DNA from: Mucilaginibacter achroorhodeus
GTDB lineage: Bacteria; Bacteroidota; Bacteroidia; Sphingobacteriales; Sphingobacteriaceae
Length of the DNA stretch: 64,000 nucleotides
Direction of reading: 5' to 3'
Assembly: GCF_007846095.1 (NCBI RefSeq)
Contig: NZ_VOEI01000003.1
Coordinates: 310,001-374,000, forward strand
Position 1 is the first letter of the stretch; each line of letters begins with the position of its first letter. The position numbers were made by a program, and so were the translations under genes. Shown here in pieces: positions 8,084 to 16,741 of this stretch. A model generated the notes under the pieces. It made no database searches, was not told the origin of the DNA, and saw only the letters and a list, made by a program, of their open reading frames with translations.

Positions 8084-9619
8084 ATGAAAATATTTAATCT
8101 TTATTCGAAAAGACTGAGTTTACTATGCTCAGCAATCATCATCATTTTATCCGCATCCTGTAAAAAGGATCGAGTTAATGTAGACCCGGTTGATGATCAA
8201 ATAACCGGCCCTGACCTTGCTTTTTTTGCGATCACTACAGATAACCAATTATTGGCTGTGAATGCAAAAAACGTATCCACGATCACCAAACAAACACCAA
8301 TAAGCGGCTTGCAATCTGGTGAAAACATACTTGCAATTGATTTTAGGCCGGCTACAGGTCAACTTTATGGTTTGGGAAGCAGCAGCCGCATATACGTTAT
8401 CAACACTGAAAATGCTGCAGCAAGAGCTATTGGAACAACGCCCTTTACTCCGGCACTTGACGGAACTGCTGCGGGCTTTGATTTTAACCCAACGGTTGAC
8501 AGAATTCGTGTAGTAACCAATACTGGTCAAAATCTCAGGTTAAATCCTGAAACAGGTTTAGCTGCTGCAACCGATGGTAAGATAAATGGGGCAGCCGGTG
8601 CTACTGTAACCGCAGCTGGCTACACCGGCAATCAGGCAGGCTCCTCAAGTACGATACTATATGTAATTGATCCGACCAATGATAAATTATACAAGCAAGA
8701 CCCGCCTAACGACGGCACCCTTGTTGAAGTTGGTAAACTTGGTACTGATGTACAGCAGACCGGCGGTTTCGATATTAGCCCCGATGGGAAAAATGCCCTC
8801 GCAACCCTCTCAAGCAATAATAAATGGAGTCTCTACAGTATTAACCTGGAAAATGGGAAGGCAACTAAAATAAAAAATGATTTTGCTGCATCTATCAGAG
8901 GAATAGCTATACCTACCCAGCCGGTAGCTTATGCAATTAGCTCAACCAATCAGCTCGTAATTTTTAATCCAAGCAACCCAGTTCCTGTAACAAAAGCAAT
9001 CACCGGTATGGCGGCATCAGAAAGTGTGCTTGGTATTGATTTTAGACCTGTTAACGGTCAGCTTTATGCTTTGGGCAGTACCAGCAGATTATATACGATC
9101 AACACTTCATCAGGCGCAGCAACGGCAATTGGCACGGTACCTTTTACTACCCTGCTTTCAGGAACACAGTTTGGATTTGACTTTAACCCGGCAGTAGACA
9201 GGATACGCATTGTGAGTAACACCGGCCAAAATCTTAGGGTTAACCCTGACAACGGCGCTATAGCAGCGGTAGATGGTGTTTTATCACCAGGTACGCCATC
9301 TGTAAGTGCTGCGGCCTATACCAACAATTTTGCCGGTACTGCTACTACAACATTGTTTGATATAGACACTCAAACCAATATGCTTTATAAACAAGATCCA
9401 CCAAACTCTGGTACATTGGTACCAGTTGGGCCTTTGGGCATAACTGCATCAGCAAGTAATGGTTTTGACATTGGTGGAACAAGCGGAACAGCTTATGCGT
9501 TGCTGACCGTAAATGGGGTAACAAAAGTTTATACAATAAATTTGACTACCGGGGCAGCTACAGCAGGTGCTACGCTTGCCGGTGATGTTAAAGGCTTTGC
9601 ATTAGGCTTGGGCTTTTAA
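8084..9619 (+). CDS. DUF4394 lipoprotein with two tandem domain copies
   Basis: 511 residues. The lipoprotein signal ends in LSASC (Cys near residue 26). The mature part consists of two homologous halves, about 45-275 and 280-511, each a DUF4394-type domain. The halves share VDRIRVVTNTGQNLR / VDRIRIVSNTGQNLR, LLAIDFRP-type / LGIDFRPVNGQLYALGS and YKQDPPN motifs. The domain is a predicted beta-propeller-like repeat of unknown role and is exported to the outer membrane or surface. Most family members I know of have one or two such domains. No enzyme motif is visible. A strong terminator follows. Confidence 0.85.
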   Translation: MKIFNLYSKRLSLLCSAIIIILSASCKKDRVNVDPVDDQITGPDLAFFAITTDNQLLAVNAKNVSTITKQTPISGLQSGENILAIDFRPATGQLYGLGSSSRIYVINTENAAARAIGTTPFTPALDGTAAGFDFNPTVDRIRVVTNTGQNLRLNPETGLAAATDGKINGAAGATVTAAGYTGNQAGSSSTILYVIDPTNDKLYKQDPPNDGTLVEVGKLGTDVQQTGGFDISPDGKNALATLSSNNKWSLYSINLENGKATKIKNDFAASIRGIAIPTQPVAYAISSTNQLVIFNPSNPVPVTKAITGMAASESVLGIDFRPVNGQLYALGSTSRLYTINTSSGAATAIGTVPFTTLLSGTQFGFDFNPAVDRIRIVSNTGQNLRVNPDNGAIAAVDGVLSPGTPSVSAAAYTNNFAGTATTTLFDIDTQTNMLYKQDPPNSGTLVPVGPLGITASASNGFDIGGTSGTAYALLTVNGVTKVYTINLTTGAATAGATLAGDVKGFALGLGF

Positions 9620-9642
9620 GCTTAAAGCCTCATATTTAATCG

Positions 9643-9673
9643 AGTCCCGCGTTGTGCAACGCGGGACTTTTTT
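9643..9673 (+). terminator. Rho-independent terminator after the DUF4394 gene
   Basis: Perfect 11-bp GC-rich stem AGTCCCGCGTT (9643-9653) / AACGCGGGACT (9658-9668) with loop GTGC and a run of six T. It lies between convergent genes ending at 9619 and 9681. Confidence 0.93.
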
Positions 9674-9680
9674 AGTTATG

Positions 9681-10040
9681 CTACTGTTGATAAGCAAGTT
9701 TGATAAACTTTTTAACTTCTTCATTTACATCATCAGTTGTAAATATCCTTAAATGATGATTGTATTGCTGTTGCCCCGGCACTTGCGCTATTTTCTGAAA
9801 GCAAAGGTTATCCGAATACTGTTGTTTAAACGGGAAAACTATTTGGACGAAGTTTTTGCCCAACTGCGTTACCCATGCAATGCGTTTATGGCCGTTATTA
9901 ATTGCGATCATACTTTTTAACGGCACAACTTCTATAGAGCCGACTTTTACAAACTCTTTAATGAGGTGATCAAAAAGCCTAAGCGTAATTTCGCTCTTAC
10001 CATTGGTAAAGTTTGATAGTTGATATTCTTCTGATGCCAT
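9681..10040 (-). CDS. DUF5655-like hypothetical protein
   Basis: 119 residues. The pattern LFDHLIKEFVKVGSIEVVPL, then AWVTQLGKNFVQIVFPF, and a C-terminal TTDDVNEEVKKFIKLAYQ helix resembles the DUF5655 domain (a predicted transport/nuclease-associated domain of unknown role). It is soluble, with no signal. It stands 32 bases downstream of the TIGR02757 gene on the same strand and may be cotranscribed with it. Family assignment is from pattern memory only. Confidence 0.65.
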   Translation of the reverse strand: MASEEYQLSNFTNGKSEITLRLFDHLIKEFVKVGSIEVVPLKSMIAINNGHKRIAWVTQLGKNFVQIVFPFKQQYSDNLCFQKIAQVPGQQQYNHHLRIFTTDDVNEEVKKFIKLAYQQ

Positions 10041-10072
10041 TATACAAACATAGCATGAGTTTGTCCTTTTCG

Positions 10073-10933
10073 CTACAACTCCGGTAAAACACCCTCAATT
10101 CCCCAGCGTTCTTCAATACCAAGGCCGAACAGTGCAAAATCATATTTCACGGGGTCTGTCGGATCCAACTGGCGTAAACGTTCTGTTAATTCATTGGCCG
10201 TTTGCCAATCGTTTTGTTTGCGGGTGATGAGTTTTAGCTTGCGGGCTACACGGTCAACATGCAGGTCGCAGGGGCATATCAGGTCGGCGGGCGTAAGCTT
10301 TTGCCAGATACCAAAATCAACGCCTGCATTATCCTTTCGTACCATCCAGCGCAGAAACATATTCAACCGTTTGCAGGTCGACTTTTGTGATGGCGAGGAA
10401 ACGTGCTTTTTTGTGCGATGCGGATAGTCGGGTAGAGAGAAGAAATAGGAACGGAAATGATTGAGATATCTTTCAATCTTTTCAGTTTTGTCATGCTGAG
10501 TGGGACGAAGCATCTGTTCATGAACAGATGCTTTATTATCATCCAGAATGACAGGTTTATCGACAGGTACAAATGCATCTTCTAAACTATCAAATCGCTC
10601 ATAATGCCATCTAAAGAAAGCTATGAAATACAGTGTATCAATATCGTTAAATGTACGGTGCTTAAAATGAAGTAGTTTTTTTAGATCCGGTTCTTCATGG
10701 TTGATGATAAAATCATAAGGTGCGCCATCCATCAACTCGATCAACTCCTTGCATTTCTTGATAATGGTGACACGCTGCCCCCAGGCAAGTGTTGCCGCCC
10801 AAAATCCCATGATCTCGATATCCTGTTTCTTGCTGAACACATGCGGAATCACTATCGGGTCGTTCGCAATAAACTCGGGGCGGTTATATTGCGCTACTTT
10901 TTCTTCGAGAAAAGACTTTAAATTTTCACTCAT
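10073..10933 (-). CDS. TIGR02757 (DUF2400) family protein with inserted repeat-coded segment
   Basis: 286 residues. The family pattern is clear on both sides: the N-terminal part has IMGFWAATLAWGQRVTIIKK, FRWHYERFDSLEDAF follows, and the C-terminal part has LICPCDLHVDRVARKL and DPTDPVKYDFALFGLGI. The function of the family is not established; its helical fold and VDRVAR region recall DNA glycosylases of the helix-hairpin-helix class (inference). Residues about 127-149 are encoded by a palindromic intergenic-type repeat (10489-10553) that kept the frame open, making the protein longer than the roughly 255 residues I expect for the family. Confidence 0.88.
   Translation of the reverse strand: MSENLKSFLEEKVAQYNRPEFIANDPIVIPHVFSKKQDIEIMGFWAATLAWGQRVTIIKKCKELIELMDGAPYDFIINHEEPDLKKLLHFKHRTFNDIDTLYFIAFFRWHYERFDSLEDAFVPVDKPVILDDNKASVHEQMLRPTQHDKTEKIERYLNHFRSYFFSLPDYPHRTKKHVSSPSQKSTCKRLNMFLRWMVRKDNAGVDFGIWQKLTPADLICPCDLHVDRVARKLKLITRKQNDWQTANELTERLRQLDPTDPVKYDFALFGLGIEERWGIEGVLPEL
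10489..10553. repeat. REP-like palindromic element inside a coding sequence
   Basis: Outer arms TGTCATGCTG (10489-10498) and CAGAATGACA (10544-10553) pair with one mismatch. The centre is a perfect 26-bp palindrome, AAGCATCTGTTCA (10508-10520) with its complement (10521-10533). The sequence type (TGTCATGCTGAG..GAAGCATCTG) recalls the dispersed intergenic palindromes of Sphingobacteriaceae. I found no second copy in this window. Confidence 0.75.
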
Positions 10934-11016
10934 AAATTCGATCGAGAAAACAAAAGCCGGGACAACAAGAAATCTCTTGCTGTGCCGGCTGTTTAGATCC
11001 TACCAGGCAACCTGGT

Positions 11017-11337
11017 TTATATTTCGGGTTGTCGCCATATAGTAGCTTTCTCCCATTTGGTAAGCTTATTGTTTTCAAAATACAACCAATAAGTGCCTAC
11101 CGGGTCTACTTCCTGTGTATACTGCACAACTTCTATCAGGTTTTCGGTTTCGGCGTCTCTTTTGGCTGCAATGATATTATCAGGCCTTTTCTTTATTGTT
11201 GCCCTCACTTCCTCTTTGGTCATCCCCAATTTTAAAGAGTTAAGGTTAACCTTTGCAATAGGATCAAACATTGCGCAAGAAGAAAACGAAATAATTACGA
11301 AGAGCACTAATACTTTTAATGTGATTTTCAGGGTCAT
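11017..11337 (-). CDS. Small BamE/SmpA-like lipoprotein
   Basis: 106 residues with a lipoprotein signal (lipobox FSSC, Cys near 21). The segment LNSLKLGMTKEEVRATIKKR has the look of SmpA/OmlA/BamE-type domains (L..GMt..eV...lG.P), followed by a beta hairpin (GTYWLYFENNKLTKWEKA). It is probably anchored in the outer membrane facing the periplasm. True BamE function is not implied; many unrelated small lipoproteins carry this fold. A CRP-like dyad lies immediately upstream of the start. Confidence 0.7.
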   Translation of the reverse strand: MTLKITLKVLVLFVIISFSSCAMFDPIAKVNLNSLKLGMTKEEVRATIKKRPDNIIAAKRDAETENLIEVVQYTQEVDPVGTYWLYFENNKLTKWEKATIWRQPEI

Positions 11338-11340
11338 GGT

Positions 11341-11362
11341 TTATGTGGTTTATATCACATAA
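11341..11362. promoter_or_regulatory. CRP/FNR-like dyad upstream of the small lipoprotein
   Basis: Perfect 7-bp arms TTATGTG (11341-11347) and CACATAA (11356-11362) are separated by 8 bases. The core reads TGTGG-N6-TCACA, close to the CRP-type TGTGA-N6-TCACA. It ends 4 bases before the start codon at 11337, a position suited to repression. Confidence 0.4.
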
Positions 11363-11423
11363 GATGGCCGCCAGCCACAATGGTTTAGTGCCGTAATTCA
11401 ATTATTATATATCGCCTTGATAA

Positions 11424-12563
11424 TTAAGCTAAAGCTTGTTTCAAATCTTCTAAGAGGTCTTCAATATCCTCCACACCAACGCTCAAACGCAGCAGGTTGT
11501 CTACCACACCTGCTTTGTCGCGCTCAGCTTTAGGGATAGATCCGTGGGTCATGCTCACAGGGTGGTTGATCAATGATTCAACACCGCCTAATGACTCAGC
11601 TAATGAAAACACTTTAAATGATGAAGCAATGCGGAAAGTCTCCTGCAGATCGGCATCCTTTAATACGATAGAGATCATACCGCCGAAGTCGCGCATTTGG
11701 TTTTTAGCCACTTCATGGTTCGGCGAATCCGGAAAACCCGGCCAATAAATTTTCTCAACACGTGGGTGATCCTTCAGGAACTCAGCAACCTGCCGGCCGT
11801 TCTCGCAATGTGCTTTCATACGCAGGTGCAGCGTTTTAATACCGCGCAGCACTAAGAAGCTATCCATTGGCCCAGGGGTAGCGCCACAGGCGTTATAAAT
11901 AAACCAAAGCTGTTTGTAAAGCTCCTCGTCGTTCATCATCAAAGCGCCCATTACCACATCGCTGTGGCCACCAATGTATTTGGTAACAGAGTGCATTACA
12001 ATGTCGGCACCAAAATCAATAGGGTTTTGCAGGTATGGCGATGCAAAGGTATTATCAACCACAAAAAGCAAATTGCTTGCTTTGGCTATCTTACCTACCG
12101 CCTCGATATCCACAACCTGCATGGTTGGGTTAGTAGGTGTTTCTATCCAAACCAGGCGGGTTTTATCATTGATGTATTCTTTAATTACCTCCGGATCTTT
12201 AAGATCAAGGAAGTGAAACTTAATACCGTAGTTAGCATAAACTTTTGTGAAGATACGATATGACCCGCCATAAAGGTCGTTACCGGTGATTACCTCATCG
12301 CCAGGCTTAAGCAGCTTCATTACTGCATCAGTGGCGCCCATTCCGCTTGAGAATGCCAAACCGTATTTAGCATTTTCCAAAGCTGCAAGGCAATCTTCCA
12401 AAGCCTTACGGGTTGGATTTGTTCCGCGCGAGTACTCATAACCTTTATTATCCCCCGGCGATTTTTGCCAGTAGGTTGATGTCTGGTATATCGGCGTCAT
12501 TATAGCACCGGTAGTTGGATCGGGCTCCTGCCCTGCGTGTATTGCTTTAGTCGCGAATTTCAT
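11424..12563 (-). CDS. Cystathionine gamma-synthase/lyase family PLP enzyme
   Basis: 379 residues of the Cys/Met metabolism PLP family (fold type I). The PLP lysine is K195 in [14 protein letters not shown]. Other marks are SSGMGA for phosphate binding, [22 protein letters not shown] and the C-terminal [12 protein letters not shown]. Enzymes of this family either condense an activated homoserine with Cys to cystathionine or cleave cystathionine to Cys and 2-oxobutyrate; the sequence alone does not let me separate metB from mccB. Upstream lies proS on the same strand, with a 15-bp inverted repeat between them. Confidence 0.9.
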   Translation of the reverse strand: MKFATKAIHAGQEPDPTTGAIMTPIYQTSTYWQKSPGDNKGYEYSRGTNPTRKALEDCLAALENAKYGLAFSSGMGATDAVMKLLKPGDEVITGNDLYGGSYRIFTKVYANYGIKFHFLDLKDPEVIKEYINDKTRLVWIETPTNPTMQVVDIEAVGKIAKASNLLFVVDNTFASPYLQNPIDFGADIVMHSVTKYIGGHSDVVMGALMMNDEELYKQLWFIYNACGATPGPMDSFLVLRGIKTLHLRMKAHCENGRQVAEFLKDHPRVEKIYWPGFPDSPNHEVAKNQMRDFGGMISIVLKDADLQETFRIASSFKVFSLAESLGGVESLINHPVSMTHGSIPKAERDKAGVVDNLLRLSVGVEDIEDLLEDLKQALA

Positions 12564-12571
12564 TTTTCAAA

Positions 12572-12627
12572 GTTGATAGTTCATAGATAATGGTTCATGG
12601 CTTGTCAAGTTACTATGAACTATCAAC
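12572..12627. repeat. 15-bp perfect inverted repeat between proS and the PLP enzyme gene
   Basis: Arms GTTGATAGTTCATAG (12572-12586) and CTATGAACTATCAAC (12613-12627) pair perfectly around a 26-base loop that itself contains the related GGTTCATGG. No T-run follows. It lies directly between two genes on the minus strand. Confidence 0.7.
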
Positions 12628-12644
12628 CATAAACTATTTGACAA

Positions 12645-14117
12645 TTAATAAGCCCTTGCAAATAGCACCCGCTGTGTAGACGGCTTGCCGGTACGGATAC
12701 AAGTACCCTTTTCCTGCTTATTGTTCAAAGGTATACAACGTATTGTAGCCTTAGTTTCATCTTTTATAAGTTGCTCAGTTTCGGCAGTGCCATCCCAATG
12801 GGCGGATAAAAAGCCGGGCTTTTCATCTAACAAACGTTTAAACTCTTCGTAATCGTTTACATCAACAGTATTTTCAGTACGGAAATCTGCAGCCTTGTTA
12901 TAAATATTGGCTTGAATTTCCTCTAATAAAGCTTCAATTTTTGCAGCTAAGCCCTCTTGAGCAACGGTTTCCTTAGTTTTGGTGTCACGGCGGGCAAGCT
13001 CAACTGTTCCGTTCTGCATATCGCGGCTGCCGATAGCAACGCGTAACGGTACACCTTTAAGTTCATATTCTGCGAATTTGGCGCCCGGTCGATGCGTATC
13101 GCGATTGTCAAATTTGATAGAGATGCCTTTAGCAACCAGCTCTTTCTTAAGCGAATTTACAAATGTGGTGATGTTAGCCAACTCCTCATCGTGCTTGTAA
13201 ATAGGCACCACTACTACCTGTATTGGAGCTAATTTAGGAGGCAATACTAAACCGGCATCATCAGAGTGCGACATGATCAATGCACCTATTAAACGGGTTG
13301 ATACCCCCCATGAGGTTGCCCATACGTAATCCTGTACGTTCTCTTTATTGGTAAACTTCACATCAAAAGCTTTGGCGAAGTTTTGTCCCAAAAAGTGAGA
13401 AGTACCCGCCTGAAGCGCTTTACCATCCTGCATTAGAGCCTCGATACAATAGGTATCTAAAGCACCGGCAAAACGCTCATTAGGGGTTTTACGGCCGCGC
13501 ACAACGGGCAATGCCATAAAATTTTCAGCGAACTCAGCATACACCTCAAGCATTTGCTCGGTTTCAGCAATAGCTTCTTCTGCAGTAGCGTGAGCAGTAT
13601 GGCCTTCCTGCCATAAAAACTCGCTGGTACGCAGGAACAGGCGGGTTCGCATTTCCCAGCGCATTACGTTGGCCCATTGGTTAACAAGGATAGGTAGATC
13701 GCGGTAGCTTTGTATCCAGCCACGATAGGTGTTCCATATAATGGTTTCTGATGTAGGGCGGATGATAAGCTCTTCCTCTAATTTTGCCTCCTCATCAACA
13801 ATAATATTACCATCTCCATCGTTCTTGAGCCTGTAATGTGTTACAACAGCACATTCTTTAGCGAAGCCCTCTACGTGGCTGGCCTCTTTTGAGAAGAAAG
13901 ACTTAGGAATGAGCAACGGGAAATAGGCATTTACGTGCCCGGTATCCTTAAACATTTTGTCGAGCGTCGCCTGTATTTTTTCCCATATAGAATAGCCGTA
14001 CGGCTTAATGATCATACATCCTCTCACGGGCGAATACTCGGCCATGTCAGATTTAATTATTAAGTCGTTAAACCATTGCGAATAATCTTCGTCTTTGCTG
14101 ATGACACCTTTGCTCAT
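12645..14117 (-). CDS. proS: Proline--tRNA ligase, archaeal/eukaryotic type
   Basis: 490 residues, class II aminoacyl-tRNA synthetase that charges tRNA-Pro. The class II core shows in [38 protein letters not shown] and the motif 3 region [19 protein letters not shown]. The anticodon-binding domain follows (about 290-400), then a C-terminal zinc-type domain. The chain ends RVLFARAY, the C-terminal Tyr typical of this short type, which lacks the editing insertion of the long bacterial type. Its cognate tRNA-Pro(UGG) is also in the window. Confidence 0.96.
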   Translation of the reverse strand: MSKGVISKDEDYSQWFNDLIIKSDMAEYSPVRGCMIIKPYGYSIWEKIQATLDKMFKDTGHVNAYFPLLIPKSFFSKEASHVEGFAKECAVVTHYRLKNDGDGNIIVDEEAKLEEELIIRPTSETIIWNTYRGWIQSYRDLPILVNQWANVMRWEMRTRLFLRTSEFLWQEGHTAHATAEEAIAETEQMLEVYAEFAENFMALPVVRGRKTPNERFAGALDTYCIEALMQDGKALQAGTSHFLGQNFAKAFDVKFTNKENVQDYVWATSWGVSTRLIGALIMSHSDDAGLVLPPKLAPIQVVVVPIYKHDEELANITTFVNSLKKELVAKGISIKFDNRDTHRPGAKFAEYELKGVPLRVAIGSRDMQNGTVELARRDTKTKETVAQEGLAAKIEALLEEIQANIYNKAADFRTENTVDVNDYEEFKRLLDEKPGFLSAHWDGTAETEQLIKDETKATIRCIPLNNKQEKGTCIRTGKPSTQRVLFARAY

Positions 14118-14168
14118 ATATTTACTTTTGGAATAGTATTTGACCTGATTTTAACATTTAGCAGGTGC

Positions 14169-14176
14169 CAAATTTA
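14169..14176 (-). promoter_or_regulatory. Promoter -7 box of proS (TAAATTTG on minus strand)
   Basis: CAAATTTA on the plus strand reads TAAATTTG on the minus strand, a TAnnTTTG match 52 bases upstream of the proS start. No clear -33 element was seen. Confidence 0.45.
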
Positions 14177-14220
14177 TAAATTTATACGTTTATTTGAACC
14201 GAACTTTTATACTCCACTAT

Positions 14221-15129
14221 ATGAAACGGAACCTTGTCCTGGGAATTATCGCAATCGGCGCAATTGCGCTGAATTCCTGCTCTGTTAATAAGACAGCTTC
14301 TAACACCCAAAATGGGGATGATATGTACTATTCAAAGGCCACAGCTGTTGAGGCGCCAGAATATACTGCCTACCAACAAGAGGTTGCTAATAACGATGAA
14401 TATAATGACGATGACGATTATTTTTATTACGATAATTATGCATCGCGTATAAACCGTTTCAGTTATTTTTCACCATTCGGCTATTATGATACAGGCTATT
14501 GGGGTTATGGCTACGGTTATCCTTATTATGGCAGCGGCTTTGGGCTTGGCTTAAATTACGGTTGGGGCGGCCCGTGGGGCGGCTACGGACTTGGATGGAA
14601 TGCAGGTTTTGGCTGGGGAGGATATGGCTGGGGTTCGCCATGGGGCTATGGCTGGGGCGGCCCGTGGGGTTACGGCGGATTTTATTCCCCCTACTCTTTC
14701 TGGGGAACCGGATACGGCTATGGAGGCGGAGGCTACTGGGGCGGATACTCTGCATTTAACAGAGGCAACGCAAGACCGTACAGAGGTAACGGAACAGCAG
14801 GCGGCGGTACAGGTTATAACGCCAGCAGAAGTGCATTTGGGGGTTACAATGCCCGCCCGGTTGGAAGCAGCGGTGGTTACTCAAATGGTATAGGATATAT
14901 ACCTGAGCGAGGTATGCGCGGCGCAAGGGGTGGCGGTATGGGTGGCTCGGCAAGACCAGGTTTTGGCAACAATAATGGTAGCATGCGCCCGACACGAGGT
15001 GAACGCCCAACTTACCAACCAGAGCAAATTCAACGACCAGCTCCTACTCCTTCGCCGAGCAGTTTTGGCGGTGGCGGTGGCGGTGGCTCCATGAGAGGCG
15101 GCGGCGGCGGTAGACCGGTTAGAAACTAA
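14221..15129 (+). CDS. Gly/Tyr/Trp-rich lipoprotein
   Basis: 302 residues from ATG 14221. The signal MKRNLVLGIIAIGAIALNSC ends in a lipobox Cys at residue 20. An Asp-rich patch (NDEYNDDDDYFYYDNY) is followed by about 100 residues built of repeated G/Y/W blocks (YGYPYYGSG, GWGGPWGGYG), then an Arg/Gly/Ser/Asn-rich tail with poly-Gly runs. This is low-complexity, probably surface-exposed sequence, seen in many Bacteroidota as prolipoproteins of unknown role. A TTG 27 bases earlier would add MNRTFILHY before the signal and is not chosen. It is followed at 24 bases by the FadL-like gene. Confidence 0.85.
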   Translation: MKRNLVLGIIAIGAIALNSCSVNKTASNTQNGDDMYYSKATAVEAPEYTAYQQEVANNDEYNDDDDYFYYDNYASRINRFSYFSPFGYYDTGYWGYGYGYPYYGSGFGLGLNYGWGGPWGGYGLGWNAGFGWGGYGWGSPWGYGWGGPWGYGGFYSPYSFWGTGYGYGGGGYWGGYSAFNRGNARPYRGNGTAGGGTGYNASRSAFGGYNARPVGSSGGYSNGIGYIPERGMRGARGGGMGGSARPGFGNNNGSMRPTRGERPTYQPEQIQRPAPTPSPSSFGGGGGGGSMRGGGGGRPVRN

Positions 15130-15153
15130 AAACACATCAACCTTAATCATTTT

Positions 15154-16611
15154 ATGAAACTTAAATATATCCTTAGCGTAATTGCTATAGTAGCTTTTAC
15201 AGAAAATACGTTTGCGCAATATTCGCAAGATGCTATCAGATTTTCTACTGGCCAACCGGGATCAACTTCTCGTGTGAAAGCGGTGGGTAACGCCGGTACA
15301 GCCTTAGGTGGTGACTTGAGCAATCTAACAGGCAACCCTGCGGGTTTAGGCTTTTTTACCCGATCTGAAATTAGTGTAACGCCGGAATTAGATGGCGCAA
15401 AAACTAAATCAACTTACTTTGGGCAAGGCGCCACCGATAATAAAAATACATTTAATCTGGCACATGCAGGTGTAGTCATATACAATCCTCTGACCAAAGC
15501 ACGGGGTGCTGATAAAACCAAGGGTTGGCTTAGCGTTAATTATGGCGTTGGTTACGGCCGCACAAATGATTTGTATGGTAATTTCCGTTATGCGGCTTCA
15601 AATGCAAATAATACTATAAATGATTATTTTGCCGGCCAGGCTAATAATTTTGGTACAGATCAAGGTACATTGGGTGGAATGGCACTTGCACAGGGCCTTA
15701 TCGGGAGGACGGGCACTGCGCCTTACGTGAGTAACTCTGCTCCCGGCGCTGTTGGCCAGGAATATTATTCTGAAAAACAAGGTGGATTGTCATCAGTGGA
15801 TTTTTCCATAGGCGCTAATTATAGCAACAAACTATACTTAGGTTTGGCGTTAAGTTTTTCTGATCTCCGTTATAACGCTTATAACACTTTTTATGAAGAC
15901 GGAACTATTAATGGCACAAGTAATGCTTACACATCTGCTTATTCACAAAGTCAAATAACTCGTGGTACTGGTTTTTCAGCGCGGTTAGGCGCAATTTACA
16001 AACCGGTGGAAAGTGTCAGGTTAGGTGTTAACATTACTTCTCCAACCTTCTACAATATTGACGATTCATTTCAAGAAGGCATTTCTTCTACCATTAATAA
16101 CGGCCAGGCATTGGAAGGCAATTCAGGTAACTATAATTTAAATTATAACCTGCGTACACCATGGAAAGCTGCCGGTGGCGCCGCAGTATTTATTAAGAAC
16201 ATAGGTTTTATTACAGGTGACGTCGAATACATCGATTATGCATCTGCACATTTGAGCAGCAACGACAGCTACAACGCTGACGTAATAGACAATCCAGATA
16301 TCAAAAGCATTTATCGTTCTACCGTAAATGCACGAGTTGGTGCCGAAATAAGAGCAACCAATTTCTTATCTATTCGTGGTGGTTATGGTATCATGGGTAG
16401 CCCTAACAAGGATAAAAGCATTGCATCTGATATAAAAACCGTTAGCGGCGGTTTAGGCTTCCGTTTTGGCAGTTATTATGTTGATGCTACTTACACCCAT
16501 TCATCAGGCGACCGCACGCAGTTTGCATATGACCTTGGTACAGCAAGCCCTTATGCATTACTTCGTAACTCAAATAATAACGGTTATTTAACTTTGGGGT
16601 ACCGCTTTTAG
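15154..16611 (+). CDS. FadL/OmpP1-like outer membrane protein
   Basis: 485 residues with a signal peptide (cleavage after TENTFA, near 21). The mature start DAIRFSTGQPGSTSRVKAVG and GNAGTALGGDLSNLTGNPAGLGFF is the family mark of outer membrane transport proteins related to FadL/TodX (often annotated hemin receptor in Bacteroidota). The rest is a beta-barrel pattern ending in an aromatic residue (LTLGYRF). It probably lets hydrophobic compounds cross the outer membrane; the substrate is unknown. It follows the Gly/Tyr-rich lipoprotein by 24 bases and is likely cotranscribed with it. Confidence 0.85.
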   Translation: MKLKYILSVIAIVAFTENTFAQYSQDAIRFSTGQPGSTSRVKAVGNAGTALGGDLSNLTGNPAGLGFFTRSEISVTPELDGAKTKSTYFGQGATDNKNTFNLAHAGVVIYNPLTKARGADKTKGWLSVNYGVGYGRTNDLYGNFRYAASNANNTINDYFAGQANNFGTDQGTLGGMALAQGLIGRTGTAPYVSNSAPGAVGQEYYSEKQGGLSSVDFSIGANYSNKLYLGLALSFSDLRYNAYNTFYEDGTINGTSNAYTSAYSQSQITRGTGFSARLGAIYKPVESVRLGVNITSPTFYNIDDSFQEGISSTINNGQALEGNSGNYNLNYNLRTPWKAAGGAAVFIKNIGFITGDVEYIDYASAHLSSNDSYNADVIDNPDIKSIYRSTVNARVGAEIRATNFLSIRGGYGIMGSPNKDKSIASDIKTVSGGLGFRFGSYYVDATYTHSSGDRTQFAYDLGTASPYALLRNSNNNGYLTLGYRF

Positions 16612-16648
16612 CACGCAGCTCCCTGTAGGGATAGCAGAATATTTTGTT

Positions 16649-16691
16649 AAAAGAAGAAGCCCGTCTATACTTTAGACGGGCTTCTTCTTTT
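16649..16691. terminator. Long bidirectional terminator between OMP gene and dps
   Basis: A perfect 19-bp stem (16649-16667 with 16673-16691) encloses loop TACTT. The core is GCCCGTCTA/TAGACGGGC, flanked by A-rich and T-rich ends, so it can work for both the plus gene ending at 16611 and dps ending at 16742. Confidence 0.92.
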
Positions 16692-16741
16692 ATAATCATG
16701 CTATTGAAAGTTTCCCCTTTCAATAGGCTGGAGGCTTCGCC

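Noticed and set aside
10363..10578. 71-residue minus ORF with the reading LFMNRCFVPLSMTK
   Set aside because: It is an out-of-frame reading of the palindromic repeat inside the TIGR02757 gene.
14459..14893. Several ORFs in other frames of the Gly-rich lipoprotein
   Set aside because: The G-rich repeats keep all frames open; only the frame with a lipobox signal is plausible.
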